Positions 44,990 through 58,294 are shown, counted from the first letter of the stretch. The stretch: DNA of 64,000 bases from Acanthococcus lagerstroemiae (GCA_031841125.1 CM063108.1:57372122-57436121), one strand, 5' to 3'. Notes: generated from the sequence alone by a model not told the origin. Translations and numbers: made by a program.

Positions 44990-47130
44990 CTTCTCTTTTC
45001 TACACAAGTGCATCGAAACTCAGATAGATTCATCTACCCTTTTCGTAGAAAAATTACACTCCTGTACAGAACCTTCGATAAATCAGATATTCGCTCGTTA
45101 TTTCTGCTAACATCTCCATTAAGCTTCGTACAGTTACTTAATCATCTTCGGTACCCAATTTCAATACTGTATTTTCATTCTTTAATCGATACATTACATC
45201 AAAACTCCACAAAACTGCTTTAATCTACCTGAACTGAAACACGAACTTCGAATGAACGATAAAAACGTCCGTTCCGAATGCTTATTCCAATTTTACAATC
45301 ACAGAAAAACGTAAATATTGAAATTTATTATCTTCGAATGACGAATCAAGACCATCGATCATTTTTCATCTGCTCCATCTTTTGTATACTTATTATTTTC
45401 TCCTCTTAAGAATCCTTAATAACGCGTGAAGCATATAACTTGCGGCTCAAGTCAGCATATACGTGCCTTTTTTTCCTTTTTCTCTGTCTTTTTTTTTTAT
45501 CATTTAAAAACGTGGATTCGTCTGTGTAACCATGATAAAAATGCGAACGAGGAAATGGATACGTATAGAAAAACCCTTCGTGAAAAAGTGGCTTTATCAT
45601 GGTATCTAATAGTTTCGTTAAGTACTAACCCTTCTTCCATTCATCTGGTTGTCCATTCAGACCCCCTAAATGCACTTTAGGGTTGTGTACTGTGTATAAT
45701 CTAGTGTGTACGCGCTCTTGACTATTTTAGCGCAGTTTATAAACCAACCCCACGGATTCTTTTATTGTTGTAACATCGACTGTAAACCGCTGTTTGGACC
45801 GTTGTTATGATAAATTAATCAATTATCCGGCCGGCGTATGTAATATAATCGTTGAAATCGCTCTCGTTGCTGTTGAGATGGCTAATGTCGAACGAATACG
45901 CCCAGAATGAATGCGATTTCGCTACACTTTAGGGCTGATTTTGCCTTTTTTGTTTTCTCGGTCACGTGTTGAAAAATACTTCAAACTGGGGTTTCCTGTG
46001 TACGCGACAGCAGTAGGTTGAGAATAACGTCTCGATTTTCGATGACTTTGCTCGTGGTTCGGGTGCGGGTGCCATAGGCGCGGATACACGAAAGAGGCAA
46101 TAGGGCAACTGCTCCTTACAAGGAGAAACATTGAAAATTGAAACTGCACACGTTTCAAGAACGGCAAAGTCTCACCGAGTCCCAAATAAGTCTGCTAGTC
46201 TTGAAGTCCCTAGAAATCTTGAACAGATACGCAGCCCCATAGAGAGAAAAAGGGAGCCTGGGGGAATTTCCGCGGGCTCCCTCCTTCCAGTTTATTTTTT
46301 GTTGTCAGACGGGAAGAAATTATAAGTTACGGGGACAAGAGGTTTCTTTCATGGTGTAAGGAGTGATTGCTGATTTGATGTACAGTGTATTGATGTAACC
46401 GTAAGCGTTGAAATTCAGTTCTTTCAAAAATATCGGGCCCTCCTGAAAGTTCAGGCCCGGGGTATTTCCCCCTTTCCCCCTCCCTCTCGACAGGGTTGCA
46501 GATATGAAAGATTTTTGAAAGTCGTTGACTAGTGTTGAAGAGTTTTATATAATCTTCAAAGAGACCTTAAGAAGTTTTGACAGTTTGCAGGAATCATATT
46601 ATGGAGTCTTAAGCGAGGCTTGAACAATTTTAACTAATCTTAAAAAAAGCTCGATAGAATCTTAAAAGCAAAAAGGCTTCTTCTTGTCTTGAATAAGTAC
46701 GGACGAATTTTTACACATTATATTGTCGACAATGGGGTAATTATTTGACAAAAAAAAAACAAAAGGAAGATGCATGAATGGTGGAATAGTTGATCGATAC
46801 CACCGGTCCATAGAGCCGTAGGCATACCTGCTTTGAGTCATTAACGTACGCTCAGCTCTTAGAATGTGAGTGAGTCTTCATTCAGTTTCAATACGAGTAA
46901 CCGCACGGCAAGAACGGATGGGCGCTAAAATTATTACCGGGCATTTGGAGTGGCGCGGCGCCGTAAGAGTTTTGTCTGCCCCCCCCCCCCAATACATACA
47001 TATAAATTAAATTGACTTTTTTAATAAAATGTATTTATAACTGAGAACACTAAGAAAAATGTTTAAAAAATGATAAAGTAATAATGAAAATTATTTGAAA
47101 AACGTGTCGGAAGTTAGAAAATATGGGGAA
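44990..47130. other. no recognisable gene; AGTCTTGAAG-like decay at 46500-46700
   Basis: No supported gene. The stretch 46500-46700 contains loosely repeated GTCTTGAA / GTTTTGA / TCTTAAAA words like those at 55620-56190 and 62990-63620. A (C)10 run lies near 46980. Confidence 0.4.
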
Positions 47131-47734
47131 AGACTGGCAGAAAGGAGGAAAGGCAGCTATCTATACTACTTTGGTTCCACAATTGGTTACAGGGGATGGG
47201 TTTTTATATTAACAAACATATCAAAAATAATGTTGTGGAAATTAAAATAATATCTAAAAGAATATGCCTACTAAAACTGAAAATAGATGAGAAGACAAAA
47301 ATGCTAATCTTGCCTATAGCCAGAGCAGAGAAGGCAGAAGCAGTTAAATGTTATGACGAGCTGGAGGCAACAATTAAAAAGAGAAGGAATACTATCAGGT
47401 AATAATGGGTGACTTCAACGCAAAAGTAGGAGGGGAGGCTAATTCAAGACACTGCGTCCCATCTGGTGTGGGGGAGAGAAACGACAGGGGAGAAAGATTA
47501 GTAGAAATTGTCCAAAAATTTAACTTATGTACAGCAAACACTTGTTACAAGAAAAAAAAAAAAAGTCAAAAGGAAATGGACATTGATATCGCCAGGTGGG
47601 AAAACTAAAAATGAGACTGATCACCAACAAAAAATAAATGACCTGTCAGTAGTTAAAGATGTAACAACACTGTCAAAACTTGGCTTCTCATCAGACTATC
47701 GCACATCACGCTGTAAATTGAGCATCCCACGGAG

Positions 47735-49373
47735 CAGTGGCGAATCCGGTTTTTTTTTCTAGGTCATTCTCCATGACAAGACTTAGTACTATACAGGGAC
47801 GAAACTATAAGGCTATAAGGGGTGGAGGGGTTGACACCCCCAATAATCTGGCAGTCAGCATATTTTGAATCTGTTCATTTAAATTTTTCATTTCTTATGA
47901 ATGTTTGTTTGCTTACTTTTTTTCCCAATTAAAAAAAAATTTCGATTAAAAAGTCGGCAAATTTTTAGTGTTTTTTACATGTTTGTCAACGAATTTTAAG
48001 TTTTCCAAAAAATATTGGTCGGAAAATATTTCTTCTCCACCTCCCCAAACTGAAAGTCAAATTTTGTTTCTGAAATTGGAGTACCCTGGACTCCTATTAA
48101 AGACTAGTCAGTCAAAAGCCGAAGGCTTCCAGCTGAGTGTCGAATGCTATCTGAAAGGTTGAAACAAAGCTGAAATGTGGAAGATATTTTGAAAATTTGA
48201 AAGTCAGTAGCAAACGTTAAATTTCGAATTTCAATGACTGTTCTATTTTTACTAGATTCTCTGTTTGACTAGAGACTAAAATTTGAGAAAGTTGAACATT
48301 TTATTAAAATCTAAAAGTTGAAAGCAAAAGATTTGTTTTTTCAATGTCACAAGCTGAATCCGATAGGAAATGTTCTACTGCTTCATTTACGGGTTTTGGT
48401 CCTGATGAATATAGGAAGGAAATTCAGTCTGGAACGAAAGTCAAAACTCCTTGATTGTGTTTTTACCATAAGAACGAAAGGGAGTTTGTGACACGGATTC
48501 CCGTAATCCAATCGACTTGAAACTTTGTAGATTGTATTTTTATTTATTTATTTATTTATTTATTAGATAAATTTAGGAGACGAATCAGAGGAAATTAAGA
48601 AAAAATACCACCAAGAATAAATAACGACCACCTTAATGTGTGAAGGAAGTTGTGTGTTCCTCTCAAGTATTCCTAATATCCTTCCAGCTTACCCTCCCAG
48701 ACTAGGGTATGCTCATGTATGCAGATGTGAGTGCTTCGGAGATAAGGTTCTAATCTGCATTTGCAGAGACGAAACTATGGGGGAGGGAGTGAAACACCCC
48801 CAATAATTTGGCAGTTGGCAAATTTGGATTTTTTCAATCGAAAAATATTTTGATTGAAAAATCTTTTTTATCGGCGAATTTTTAGTTTTCAAGTAATATT
48901 TGCCGGTAAATTTTCCTTCTCCACCCCCCCCCCCAACTGACAACCAAGTTTCGCCTCTGGTACTATATAATTCTAACTAGGAATAGGTGTGGGGATTAAA
49001 CGTAATTATTGAAAAATTCATAAGACACTCAGCTGCAACCCGTCGTACATCGATGTCATGATGTGTGGAACGATGTCATTCTCTGTAATCGTAGAATGAC
49101 TTGACGTACAAAAACGCGTGTCGGATAGCTCGTATGGGCATGCGCAAATATTATTTTCCCGCACGTGGGAACAACGAAGTCATTCTGCATTTTGAGAGAA
49201 TTACCCATTTGACATTGTATATTTCAACATTAATGATTAAATTGTTTGTATTTTAAAATATTATCTCTCTATATATTAAAAACCAAAACTCCCCCCCCCC
49301 CTCCCACCAAATTTTCCCCAATTTTATTTGGACATTCTATGAATGACTAGAATGACCACAGGATTCGCCACTG
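47735..49373. mobile_element. hAT-type element (outer), carrying a second hAT element
   Basis: Ends CAGTGGCGAATCC (left) and GGATTCGCCACTG (right) are perfect inverted repeats. TSD of 8 bp with one mismatch: CCACGGAG at 47727-47734, CCACAGAG at 49374-49381. Without the nested element it is about 465 bp and non-coding. Confidence 0.88.
47794..48959. mobile_element. composite hAT element, copy 1 (1166 bp)
   Basis: Perfect 8-bp TSD GTACTATA (47786-47793, 48960-48967). Termini CAGGGACGAAACTAT (left) and, inward from the right, CAGAGGCGAAACTTG. The first ~285 bp and last ~210 bp are direct repeats of one MITE-like unit (CAATAAT-TGGCAGT, then CGGCAAATTTTTAGT, then CCACC-CCC...AACTGA). Between them is ~650 bp of unique sequence shared with copy 2. 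No transposase. A (TTTA)n run lies at 48532-48565. Confidence 0.85.
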
Positions 49374-50299
49374 CCACAGAGAGTCCAGTATAAAAATCAC
49401 AGAAAGGGTAAAGAGAGAGGAAAATGGATCATCCCAGTCAGAATGAAAGATGATGCTGGCCAGGAACTAAAATCAATTCTAGAGGAAATGAAAGTCGAGG
49501 AAAATTTCTACGACAGTATGGTCCAAGCTTTAAAAAACACGGTTGGAAAGTTTGGAGTGACGAGGGCTAAAGAGAAAACCAGGGATAAGCTTTTAAAACA
49601 AACGCTCGAGTCAGGAAGAATAACCTTTGGAAAAATAGAAATAAAACACCATTGGACAAAACTGAGCTAACTAAAATACAAAAATTCGTGAAGAAAAATG
49701 TTAGAGAAGATATTAAAAAATATGATTAGGAAAAAATTCAAGATATTTTGAAAGAAAGTTGGTCCACTATATAAAAGTTAAGCTCGAACTCGGTGGCGGG
49801 AGAGACGTTATATGCTGAAGCTAAAAGATCAGACAGGAAAAGTGACTCAAAATCAGGAAGAAATTGTAGAGGCAGCAACAAGTTTTTACGAGGACTTTTA
49901 CCACGAGCGAAACGAGCTAACAAAAATAGCAAAAACTGGAGGGTGAAAGGAGCAAGGAATACCGGAAATAATGGAGAGAGAAGTGGAATACGCACTAAAT
50001 AGACTGAAAAATGACACAGCCCCAGGACCGGACGGAATTACGAACGAAATGCTGCAAAGGTTTGGCGATCAGAGAGTGCCACACCTGGCTAAAATATTTA
50101 ACAAAATTCTAATTATGAAAATATGTACAAAACAGTGGAACTTGGCCGAAATAATATTATTATACAATTTTATTTCAAAACATCCCGATAACCGAGTATG
50201 ATCGAAAAATTTATCGAAGAGGAAAAATTATTCTCATTAGTGTAGCAATACAGTATGTATCCAAAATTTTACGAGAAAAAATCTTAAATGTCAGTGGCT

Positions 50300-52140
50300 T
50301 CTGTAGTATGTTGGGTGAAAAAAGTATATTTGTGTGATCTGTACACATTACGACTGATCAAAACCGAATAGAGGTATGAAAAAACTGACCACCGGTTTTT
50401 CAGAAAACACTCCAAATTGGCAAGCGGGGCCTGAAGCAGACAAACACTCTTAAGTCTTGAACGAGTAGTAATTAGCCTTAATAAATAAATAATAAATACA
50501 GCCTTGAAACAGATGTTTCGGTCCACCCACTGAGACATAGGCCTCCTTGATCAATTATTTTTGATACAAGGGTTATAGTCTAATTCCCCTTGGTGACAAG
50601 CCATTACTGAGGAATGGGATTAGCCTTAAATGTAGGTGAATCTAATGATCTGAAGTGACTATAGGCACGGGCGTGGCCACCATTTTTCCAGGGGAAGGGA
50701 CAATACGATTTCAGAGGAGACCAAAGCCGTTTTCAGGAGACAAACATGTTTTTTTTTTTTGGTAATGTTTTCTACGTCTTACCAGATGATGGAGTTTTTT
50801 CTGAAGGGGGGGGGGAACCAGCTAGGAAAGAAGAAATAGTACATGAAGAATTTCTGAAAGATTCAGGGACAGTTGCCTCACGTCCCCCTATCCCCTTGCG
50901 TAGCGGTGCCTACCAGGCCCGTGCGCAAGGAAGGGGGAGGTTTGGGGTTCACCCCCCCCCCATTGACCTCTGTTGACATATAGATAATAAATAAAATAAT
51001 TTATGGCGATCACTGCCCTTTATAACCTAACCTAACTTGAAATATATGGTCAACCTCTCCCTCCCTTTTGAGTCCGCATTACTTCAAAATAGACAGAAAG
51101 GGTGACAGACTAGCAATATCACACTTAGTACCATTGATCGGAAGTTGAAATAAGAAAACTGACTGAATGAGTTTTCCCTCCCTCTTCGATAAAGTGGCAA
51201 AACACCTACGTTTCGCATCTACGTATATAGTGATCTTGGCACTTGGCTGGACCTTCTATTGCACTCTTTACACGCTGCTCCAGCACCATTCCGGCGCCGC
51301 TGTTGAAGACCGTTGCCAAGCGGCTCATTTACACCGTTAACGAAAGTCAGCTTTGCTCTGCGGCCTTGGCAGCAGAGAGGATGGAGACATTTTCCATAAA
51401 CACACTCAACGGCGTAGTCGTAAAAAGAAAAGTTGATATTTTAGTGTGTGGAAATTTGGCTCCGCTGTTTCGTCTTTTCCCACTCGCGCTTTTTGTCCAG
51501 CCTTTTTTTCAGTCGTCGTCCACGGACCGATCTCTGCTCCCGCAATTTCCCGATTCCGAGTGTCCTCGATGCCCTCTCCTCCTCTCCTCGCCGTTGAACA
51601 ATAAAATTTGCCGTTTCTGGGACTTTCGTCGTACACAAAAAGCGAAAACCGAGGAATTTTTTTTCTCGTTTTCGACGACACGAAATATCTTTTGTAACGA
51701 CGTATTAACGTTATATAAATCGAAGAATTATTTTAAAACGCTCTTTTTACGACCGCGAATGAGAAAAGAATTTTATAGCCGTGTTTCCATTATAAAAGGT
51801 ACACAGTCGCGAAAAGATAACATTTTTCTGCGCCGCCAAGAATGGCTTAATCGACGGGCGGAGGGGTTTGGGGAGAGCTATAATAACGAGGGCGTAAAGA
51901 ATGATCGCGTGAGTACGGCGTTATCGTCGGTGGACGAATTATAATGCTCAAATTTTGCGAAACAAAAATCGACACGTCGGTAGGAAGACAAGACCGGTAT
52001 CCCCGTATCCGGAAAGTGAGAAAAATGAAAGTACACACATATAAGTTAGACAAAAAGCTCCCAAGCGACATTTGTTGACAATATGATTTACTAGTATCGT
52101 TGGAAAGAGAGTAAAAAGTAGAATTTCTTAATATTGGGCT
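50300..52140. other. no convincing gene
   Basis: Includes a hAT-like GGGCGTGGCCACC / GTAGCGGTGCC pair (about 50670-50915) and G/C homopolymers. A 233-codon frame at 51243-51944 starts with TTG, has no recognisable domain and lies in low-complexity CpG/pyrimidine-rich DNA, so I do not call it a gene. Confidence 0.35.
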
Positions 52141-52149
52141 TCCGATACG

Positions 52150-54712
52150 CAGAGGCGAAACTATAGGGGGTATGAGGGGTTGAAACAACCTCCCCCCAAT
52201 AATTTGGCAGTCGGCAAATTTTGAAACTGTTCATTTCAATTTTTCCTTTTTTCTGAATGTTTGTTTGTTTGTTTGTTTATTTATTTATTATTTTTTTCCA
52301 TTAAAAAATATTCCAATAAAAAATCGGCTATTTTTATTTTTATTTTTTTAATTTTGTCGAATTTTTAGTTCAAAAAAATATTTGTCGGCAAATTTTTCTT
52401 CTCCACCTCCCCAAACTGAAAGTCAAATTTTGTTTCTGAAAATGAAGTAGCTACCATGGACTCCTGTCAGAGACTAGTCACTCAAAAGCCGAAGGTTTCA
52501 AGCTGAGTATCGAAAGTTGTCTGAAAGGTTGAAACAAAGCTGAAATGTGGAAGACATTTCGAAAATCTGAAAGTCTGTAGCAAACGTTAAATTTCGAATT
52601 TCAATGACTATTCTGTTTTCACTAAATTCTCTGTTTGACCTAGAGCCTGAAATATGAGAAAGTTGAACATTTTATTAAAATCTAAAAGTTGAAAGCAAAA
52701 GACTTATTTTCCAATGTCACAAGCTGAATCCGATAGCAAATGTTCTATTGTTTAATTTACGGGTTTTGGTCCTGGTGAATATAGGAGGAAAATTTAGTTT
52801 GGAACAAAAGTCGAAGCTCTATGTGTTTTTTCCATAATTATCCGATCACAGATAGACTTTGGAGCTAAAGTTTACGGACTAGCCCCGCCAAAAACCCTCA
52901 AAATGCTCGACACAATCCAAAACTCAGCCCTTCGAATAGTATCAGGAGCTTTCCGCACTAATCCATCCATCAGTGTTTGTGCGGAAATAGCCGAACCTCC
53001 CCTCCCCTACCGTAGAATGATTCTTTACCCCAAATACTTACTCAAAATATCCCGAAATCCCAACTCACCTCTTTCCAAAGACGAGGCCAATGGTTCACGT
53101 CAATCAAACTAACCTAACATACGATCAATCATAAAACAAACCACAAACACTCGCTTATCTCTCTCATCCCTACTACCCATATACACAGACCCACCACCGT
53201 GGAAACTCATACCAGCAACTTTCCATCTGGAACTATCTTTACATTCCAAAAGATCAACATCTCCCCCACACTTTCAAGTTCCTCTTTGGCAAACTCCTCG
53301 AACAATACCCCGAGCATCTATTATGCTACACAGTCGGTTCCAAAAAGAAACAATCGCACAGGTTGCTCATATTCCCTCAGGTCAAAAAGCCAAGCTCACA
53401 GACTACCCAATTCAGTATCTGTTCACACCGCCGAACTCGCTGCAATTTTCTACTGCACTCAAAATTTACCTTATAGAACCAATAAAGCAATTATTACCAC
53501 CGACTCACTATCGGCCCTCCAATCAATTAGCACATTAGTACAACGCATACAATTCATAATCTACGTATTTAACACATTCGGAAAATAAGTAGTATTCGTC
53601 TGGATCCCAGGCCATATCGGCATTGCACAAGCTGACTTAGTCGATGACACCGCTCGAACAGCAACATCCCGCCCTAAAGTAAAAAAATCAACAATTGAAA
53701 CATCTGAAGACCTAGCAATCACCTACCGATCAAAAATCCTTTCCTCTTGGCACCAGTCTTGGCATAAAAAATCCAACAACAAACTCCGTGCAGTAAAAAA
53801 GAAACCGATCCCCTGGGTCACTTCCAACCGGAAATCACGACACGAAGATTTATAGTCATAGCACGACTTTTAGAATTGGACATACTCGCCTCACTCACCT
53901 GCACCTCCTCACTCCATATATATTTCCCCGCAATGCCCTAAATGCTCCTCAAATGAACTCACTGTCGGAACATATACTTCACTGCCCTTCACTTAACTCT
54001 CACCACCAAAAACATCAACTACCACCAACAACGAAAAGCATGCTCCAAAACAACCCAATGACAACAGATAAACTCATCTCCTTCCTCAACGACACAGACC
54101 TCTTTCATTAATTTAACCATCCCCACCAGCCAAGCCGTATAGCCCTTAGTGCACCTAGTGGTTCGTAAACAAATAAAAAATAATAATAATTTTAAAAAAA
54201 TGAAAGGGAGCTTGTGGCACGGATTCCCCTAATCCGATCGATCTAAAACTTTGTAGGTTTTTAAAATTACATTAAATTTTATTTTATTGGAACCAATTTA
54301 GGAGACGAATCAGAAGAAACTCAGAAAAAAAGATCACCGAGAGTAAATAAGGAAGTTGTGTGTTCTTCTCCAGTATTCCTACAATCTCTCTAGCTTACCC
54401 TCCCAGACTAGGGTATGCTCATGTGCGAGAAATTGAGTGCTTGCGGATAAGGTTCCAATCTGCATATGCAAGGACGAAACTATTGGGGGGGGGGGTGAAA
54501 CACTCCCAATAATTTGGCAGTTGGCAAATTTTGAAACTGTTCATTTGAATTTTCCATTTTTAAGAACGTTTGTTTGTTTTGTTTTTTTTCCAATTAAAAA
54601 TATTTTAATTGAAAAATCGGCAAATTTTCAAATTTAAAACAGATTTTGTCGGGAAATTATTTTCCTTTTCCACCCCCCCCCCCACCCAAGTGAAAGTCAA
54701 GTTTCGCCTCTG
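52150..54712. mobile_element. composite hAT element, copy 2, split by a LINE
   Basis: 8-bp TSD with one mismatch (CCGATACG at 52142-52149, CCGATACA at 54713-54720). Ends CAGAGGCGAAACTATAGG and AAGTTTCGCCTCTG. It aligns to copy 1 along its length (same unit-unique-unit order). A ~1.36-kb LINE insert interrupts it at 52838-54200, in the position matching copy 1 near 48470. Confidence 0.85.
52838..54200 (+). mobile_element. 5'-truncated I/R1-type LINE with RNase H
   Basis: Post-RT region: KMLDTIQNSALRIVSGAFRT, then SVCAEIAEPPLPYRRM. An RNase H domain follows (VHTAELAAIFYCTQNLPYRT, then TTDSLSALQSI, then VWIPGHIGIAQADLVDD), spread over several frames. The 3' end has an (AAT)n/A-rich tail at about 54178-54200. 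RNase H after RT is characteristic of the I/R1/Jockey-related group. Reverse transcriptase catalytic motifs are absent through 5' truncation. Confidence 0.85.
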
Positions 54713-54724
54713 CCGATACAAAAA

Positions 54725-55285
54725 TGTGTATCCACGTTGAAAAAAACTTATCAGTAAACGCTCTGTCCGTAAACCGGCATTATTCATTCTTTTAATGTTA
54801 CGTTTTCTCAAAAAAACAGATTTTGTCGCTTGAAAGTTTTTTGTGTAACAGCGTCCATTTCATTATTGGAAGAGTATTAAAAACTTATTGATAACACAGC
54901 GTTAAGAAGACAAACTAAATATTACATTTTGTATTTTAAGTTTTATGATGAAGACCATGTCCGAAGTCGTCGTGATGCGGTGCCGCCCCTCCTCTTGCCT
55001 CCATGTTTCTTGAAAAGTAGCGACTCGGTAAAGTCTACGCGCCATTCGGCCAAATTGAGAAAGGAAAGATTTTTTTTTTCTATTTCTTATATCTTAGTCC
55101 GCATTTTTGGAGCCCCTTCCCCCTAAGAAAAAACTTGGTAGCTACGGCCCTGAGTCTCAGGTACTTTGTTCATCAGTTGGATGGTAGTCCAGGTATGCTG
55201 GCGGAGAAAAAAAAGCAGAAATGCAAATTGTTAAAGTCTTACAAGTAGGCAGAAATACTGCTTAGCTGCTTCACAATATTTTAGT
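54725..55285. other. no recognisable gene
   Basis: Short open frames only. A T run at 55070-55080 and a CCCCTTCCCCC patch suggest decayed element sequence. Confidence 0.3.
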
Positions 55286-55290
55286 CCGGA

Positions 55291-55555
55291 GAGCAGTGGC
55301 GCAGCTAGGGGGGATTAGGGAGATGAATACCCCTCCCCCTTGAGATGAGAATTTTTTATATGCTGGCAGTATCACAGTAAATGCGCGAAATGAAATTTAA
55401 ATTCAGATGCACAATAATTGAAATAGGAAAGCACCATATACTGATAGGTCAATGTAAAAACATACACAGTTCATATTAGGTGTACCCCCCAGCCCAAAAT
55501 TTTGCAGACCCCCCCCCCCTGGAAAAATCTTGGCTAGTAGCGCAGTCTACAGTGG
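55291..55555. mobile_element. probable hAT-like MITE
   Basis: The left end CAGTGGCGCAGCTAGGGGGG resembles other hAT ends here. The right side has GGCTAGTAGCGCAGTCTACAG as an imperfect inverted copy, with a C run next to it. I could not identify a TSD. Confidence 0.4.
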
Positions 55556-55619
55556 CATAGCTAGAAACTTATCTCGGAAACAGAGCCGCAGGTATAAACT
55601 TCAAGAATTGTGATTTTTG

Positions 55620-56190
55620 AAAAGTAATACTGAGTTTGAAACGTCTCAAGGAGTTTTAAAAAGTATAGTGATCCCAACAGGAAAGGAAGAGTCTGAAAAA
55701 GTCTTTAGCACGCCTAGAAGAATTATATGGAGTTTTAAACGAGCCTTGATCAATATTAGCAAACCATAAAAGTTTGGAAGAGCCTTGAAAAGCATGTAGT
55801 TATCTTAAACAAGTATAAAGTGTGAAAGCATCTTCATAAGTTTTTCTCAAGTTTTGAAGAGTCTTAATGAAATCCGGAAGAGTTGTACAAAATCTAGGCC
55901 AGGTTTTAAGCAGTCAGTGTGTTTTAAACAATAGCTCAGCAGAGTATTAAAAAGTCAAAGAAGTCTTGAATGTGTATTATCGAGTTTTAATTTTAAGGAT
56001 CAGTAAAAATCTTGGAAAGCTTTAATGGTTGTGAAAGTTTTGATCATACCTTAAAGAGTCATAATCAAGTTTGAATGAATCGTAATGAGTTGTAAACAAA
56101 TTTTGAATAGTTTTCGCGAGTCTCAGACTACTTTTAGGAAGTCTTAGAGTTTTAAACAAGTTCGGAAAAGTCTGAAAAACGAGTTTATAT
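55620..56190 (+). repeat. AGTCTTGAAGAGTTTTAAA-type degenerate array
   Basis: Recurrent GAGTTTTAAA, GTCTTGAA, GAAGAGTCTTAA words at irregular 20-35-base spacing. The same word family makes up 62990-63620 and, inverted, 62030-62955. Confidence 0.6.
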
Positions 56191-56199
56191 CAGCATTTT

Positions 56200-58010
56200 G
56201 AATACAACAATAAAATAAAGGGATATGTGCTACAGTGACCAAACCATTACCCCCCCCCCCCCTCTTCCCACCCAAGACTGAGACTTTTCTACGCTGGTCA
56301 ACAACGAAGGACAACGGAATAGGAATTTTTTAGGTCGTGGTCAACAATGAAGGACCACGGATTAGGAATTTCTTAAGTCGTGGTTATCACAATACACAGT
56401 ACAACTCGCCACTAGGTACCCTAAAAACGGATTGCAGAACACGGCCTAGGAAAAAATATTGATAATTGATCTTTTTGCATCAAAAAATATTATTTAGGAA
56501 TTTTTATGTTTCATTATATTTAATACCTTCTAATTCAGTATTTTTCACTTTTTTCCAAGGGGACGAGTGTCACATCGGTCAAGAACTGATAAGCCACGAT
56601 CCCATAAAAAATTGTAAAAACACTAATTCTCACAAGATAATGCTACAATAATGGCAACACTGAACTCAGATCTCGTGTCCAGAAGATAATGGATAGCGTT
56701 TTCATAGCAGCCGTGCAGCTATGCAAGCATACAGCCATTCAGCAATATAAAAGTGTGAAAATCAGAGTGGTTAAAGGAACAAATAAGAAATAACCATGTC
56801 CCAAGAAAACCCATTCTCTGGAGGAGCCATGATACATGTTTGATCCCATATTATTTAGTATTAACCTAGGTCGCAATCCCTCCGAAATAAGCAAATTCTC
56901 ATGTGTCATGTTCTCCAAAAAACTGCTCAGTCACATCAATATTGACACATTATGTAGAAATTTTGATACGCAAGTGGTAACGAGGTACGGCCTTGGAATT
57001 TTCGGGCATGTCGGTGATCTATAACACACATAGGGGAGGAGGCATTCATGTTTATTGGCGAGGATAGAGATCGACACGATACTTCTCTATAGTTTTTTTT
57101 GTGTTTTTTTTTGGGGGGGGGGGAATTACCATACCTATTACATTCAGTATTCAACGCGATCTTACGTATCTAATTTATGTAGCACGCAATAACTGAACTG
57201 AAAGGTGGACTTTTTCTGACTGTTACCCAAGTAGGTACATATTACAATATTGTAAGATTCGTATAAGGAATTATGAAAATTAAAAATTAGCGTCATTCTC
57301 TTTCTTTTGTCACGAAACGTCGAGAACAGTTGACCTCAACCCCAAGTCCTGGTATCAGCGACAAAGACAAGCTAACATTCAAAAAATGGTAAGACAGATC
57401 ATAATTCTAATAAGCCTTCAATGCAATACAGATGCACAGCAAGAAACACGAAGAAACCTCAGAATAATTAACCATGAGCCAAACCCTACCTTCTGTTGAA
57501 CACGCATCATCGACGTGTAGCTGCATGGTGAAATGGACTACCTAAGATGTTGTCTTATAAATTATTGAGCTCGCGTCGAGATATTCCCAGTGAAAAACAC
57601 GAATCAACACAACTTCAATTTCGTTTACATAATTTGAAAAAACAAACAGGACTCGTAGATTCATATCCTCAATTCATATAGCTTAGAGCTCCATTCAATT
57701 AGATATGTAATTACTTTAATTCATGATACCGCACATTATCTACGTATACATATGTAAGTATAGATATACCTAAAACTGATTTCTTACCGGCTATTCACGT
57801 TTAGTTAGATGAATTCAAGTTCAATCCAGGAAATTCGACGCAATAGTAACACAAGCTCAAACATTTTTAAAATGAAAAGATCATAAACGAAGTACATCAG
57901 GTCAAGCACTTGAGAATATGGTTAGAGAAAATTAGACGAACAATCACAAGCGAGAATTAAACCCGAAAATCTAAAACATTCATTTCACAATCCAAAATCA
58001 GACGCGCACA
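56200..58010. other. no recognisable gene
   Basis: Contains (C)n near 56250, a GT/G run near 57085-57122 and a short duplicated GTCAACAA-GAAGGAC(C)ACGG word at 56290-56360. No supported gene or RNA. Confidence 0.35.
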
Positions 58011-58011
58011 G

Positions 58012-58262
58012 TGTTGAAACTTGAAAACGAAGATCGAACAAAGGATGAAGAAATGACGTGTCTACCATAGTTACAACTGAATGAAACAACCGCTGAGTCA
58101 TGTTGTGTTCAGTCAGTATCCTAGATAAGTAGTGCTCATGTTGGAACTTGAAAACTGAGATCGAACAAACAATTTAACGACAGAGATGTGTTAAAAGTTA
58201 CAACAGCCGACCGAAACTATCGCTGGGCAATGTGGTCAATCAATATTCTCGAGTAGGAAGAA
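58012..58262 (+). repeat. two diverged tandem copies of a ~127-bp unit
   Basis: Units at 58012-58139 and 58140-58262 share GAACTTGAAAAC, GAGATCGAACAAA, AGTTACAAC and CGCTG-G in order. Confidence 0.7.
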
Positions 58263-58294
58263 CGTTTACCTATGTCAAATGCTCGCCAAATGCG

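Larger units (their letters stand above)
47140..50290 (+). mobile_element. RTE-like LINE, split by nested hAT elements
   Basis: Left part (47140-47734): apurinic endonuclease motifs GFYINKHIKNN and MGDFNAKVGGE, plus an SDYRTSRCKL block where SDHR is usual, with frameshifts. Right part (49382-50290): linker, then the N-terminal RT motif EVEYALNRLKND-APGPDGITNEML and LAKIFNKIL. The catalytic FADD region is missing. The two parts become one sequence after removing 47735-49381. Non-functional. Confidence 0.85.

Noticed and set aside
50664..50915. hAT MITE
   Set aside because: Ends resemble hAT inverted repeats but pair poorly and no 8-bp TSD could be found.
51243..51944. 233-codon open frame
   Set aside because: Starts with TTG, no recognisable domain, biased composition, overlapping frames on the other strand, no splice or promoter context.
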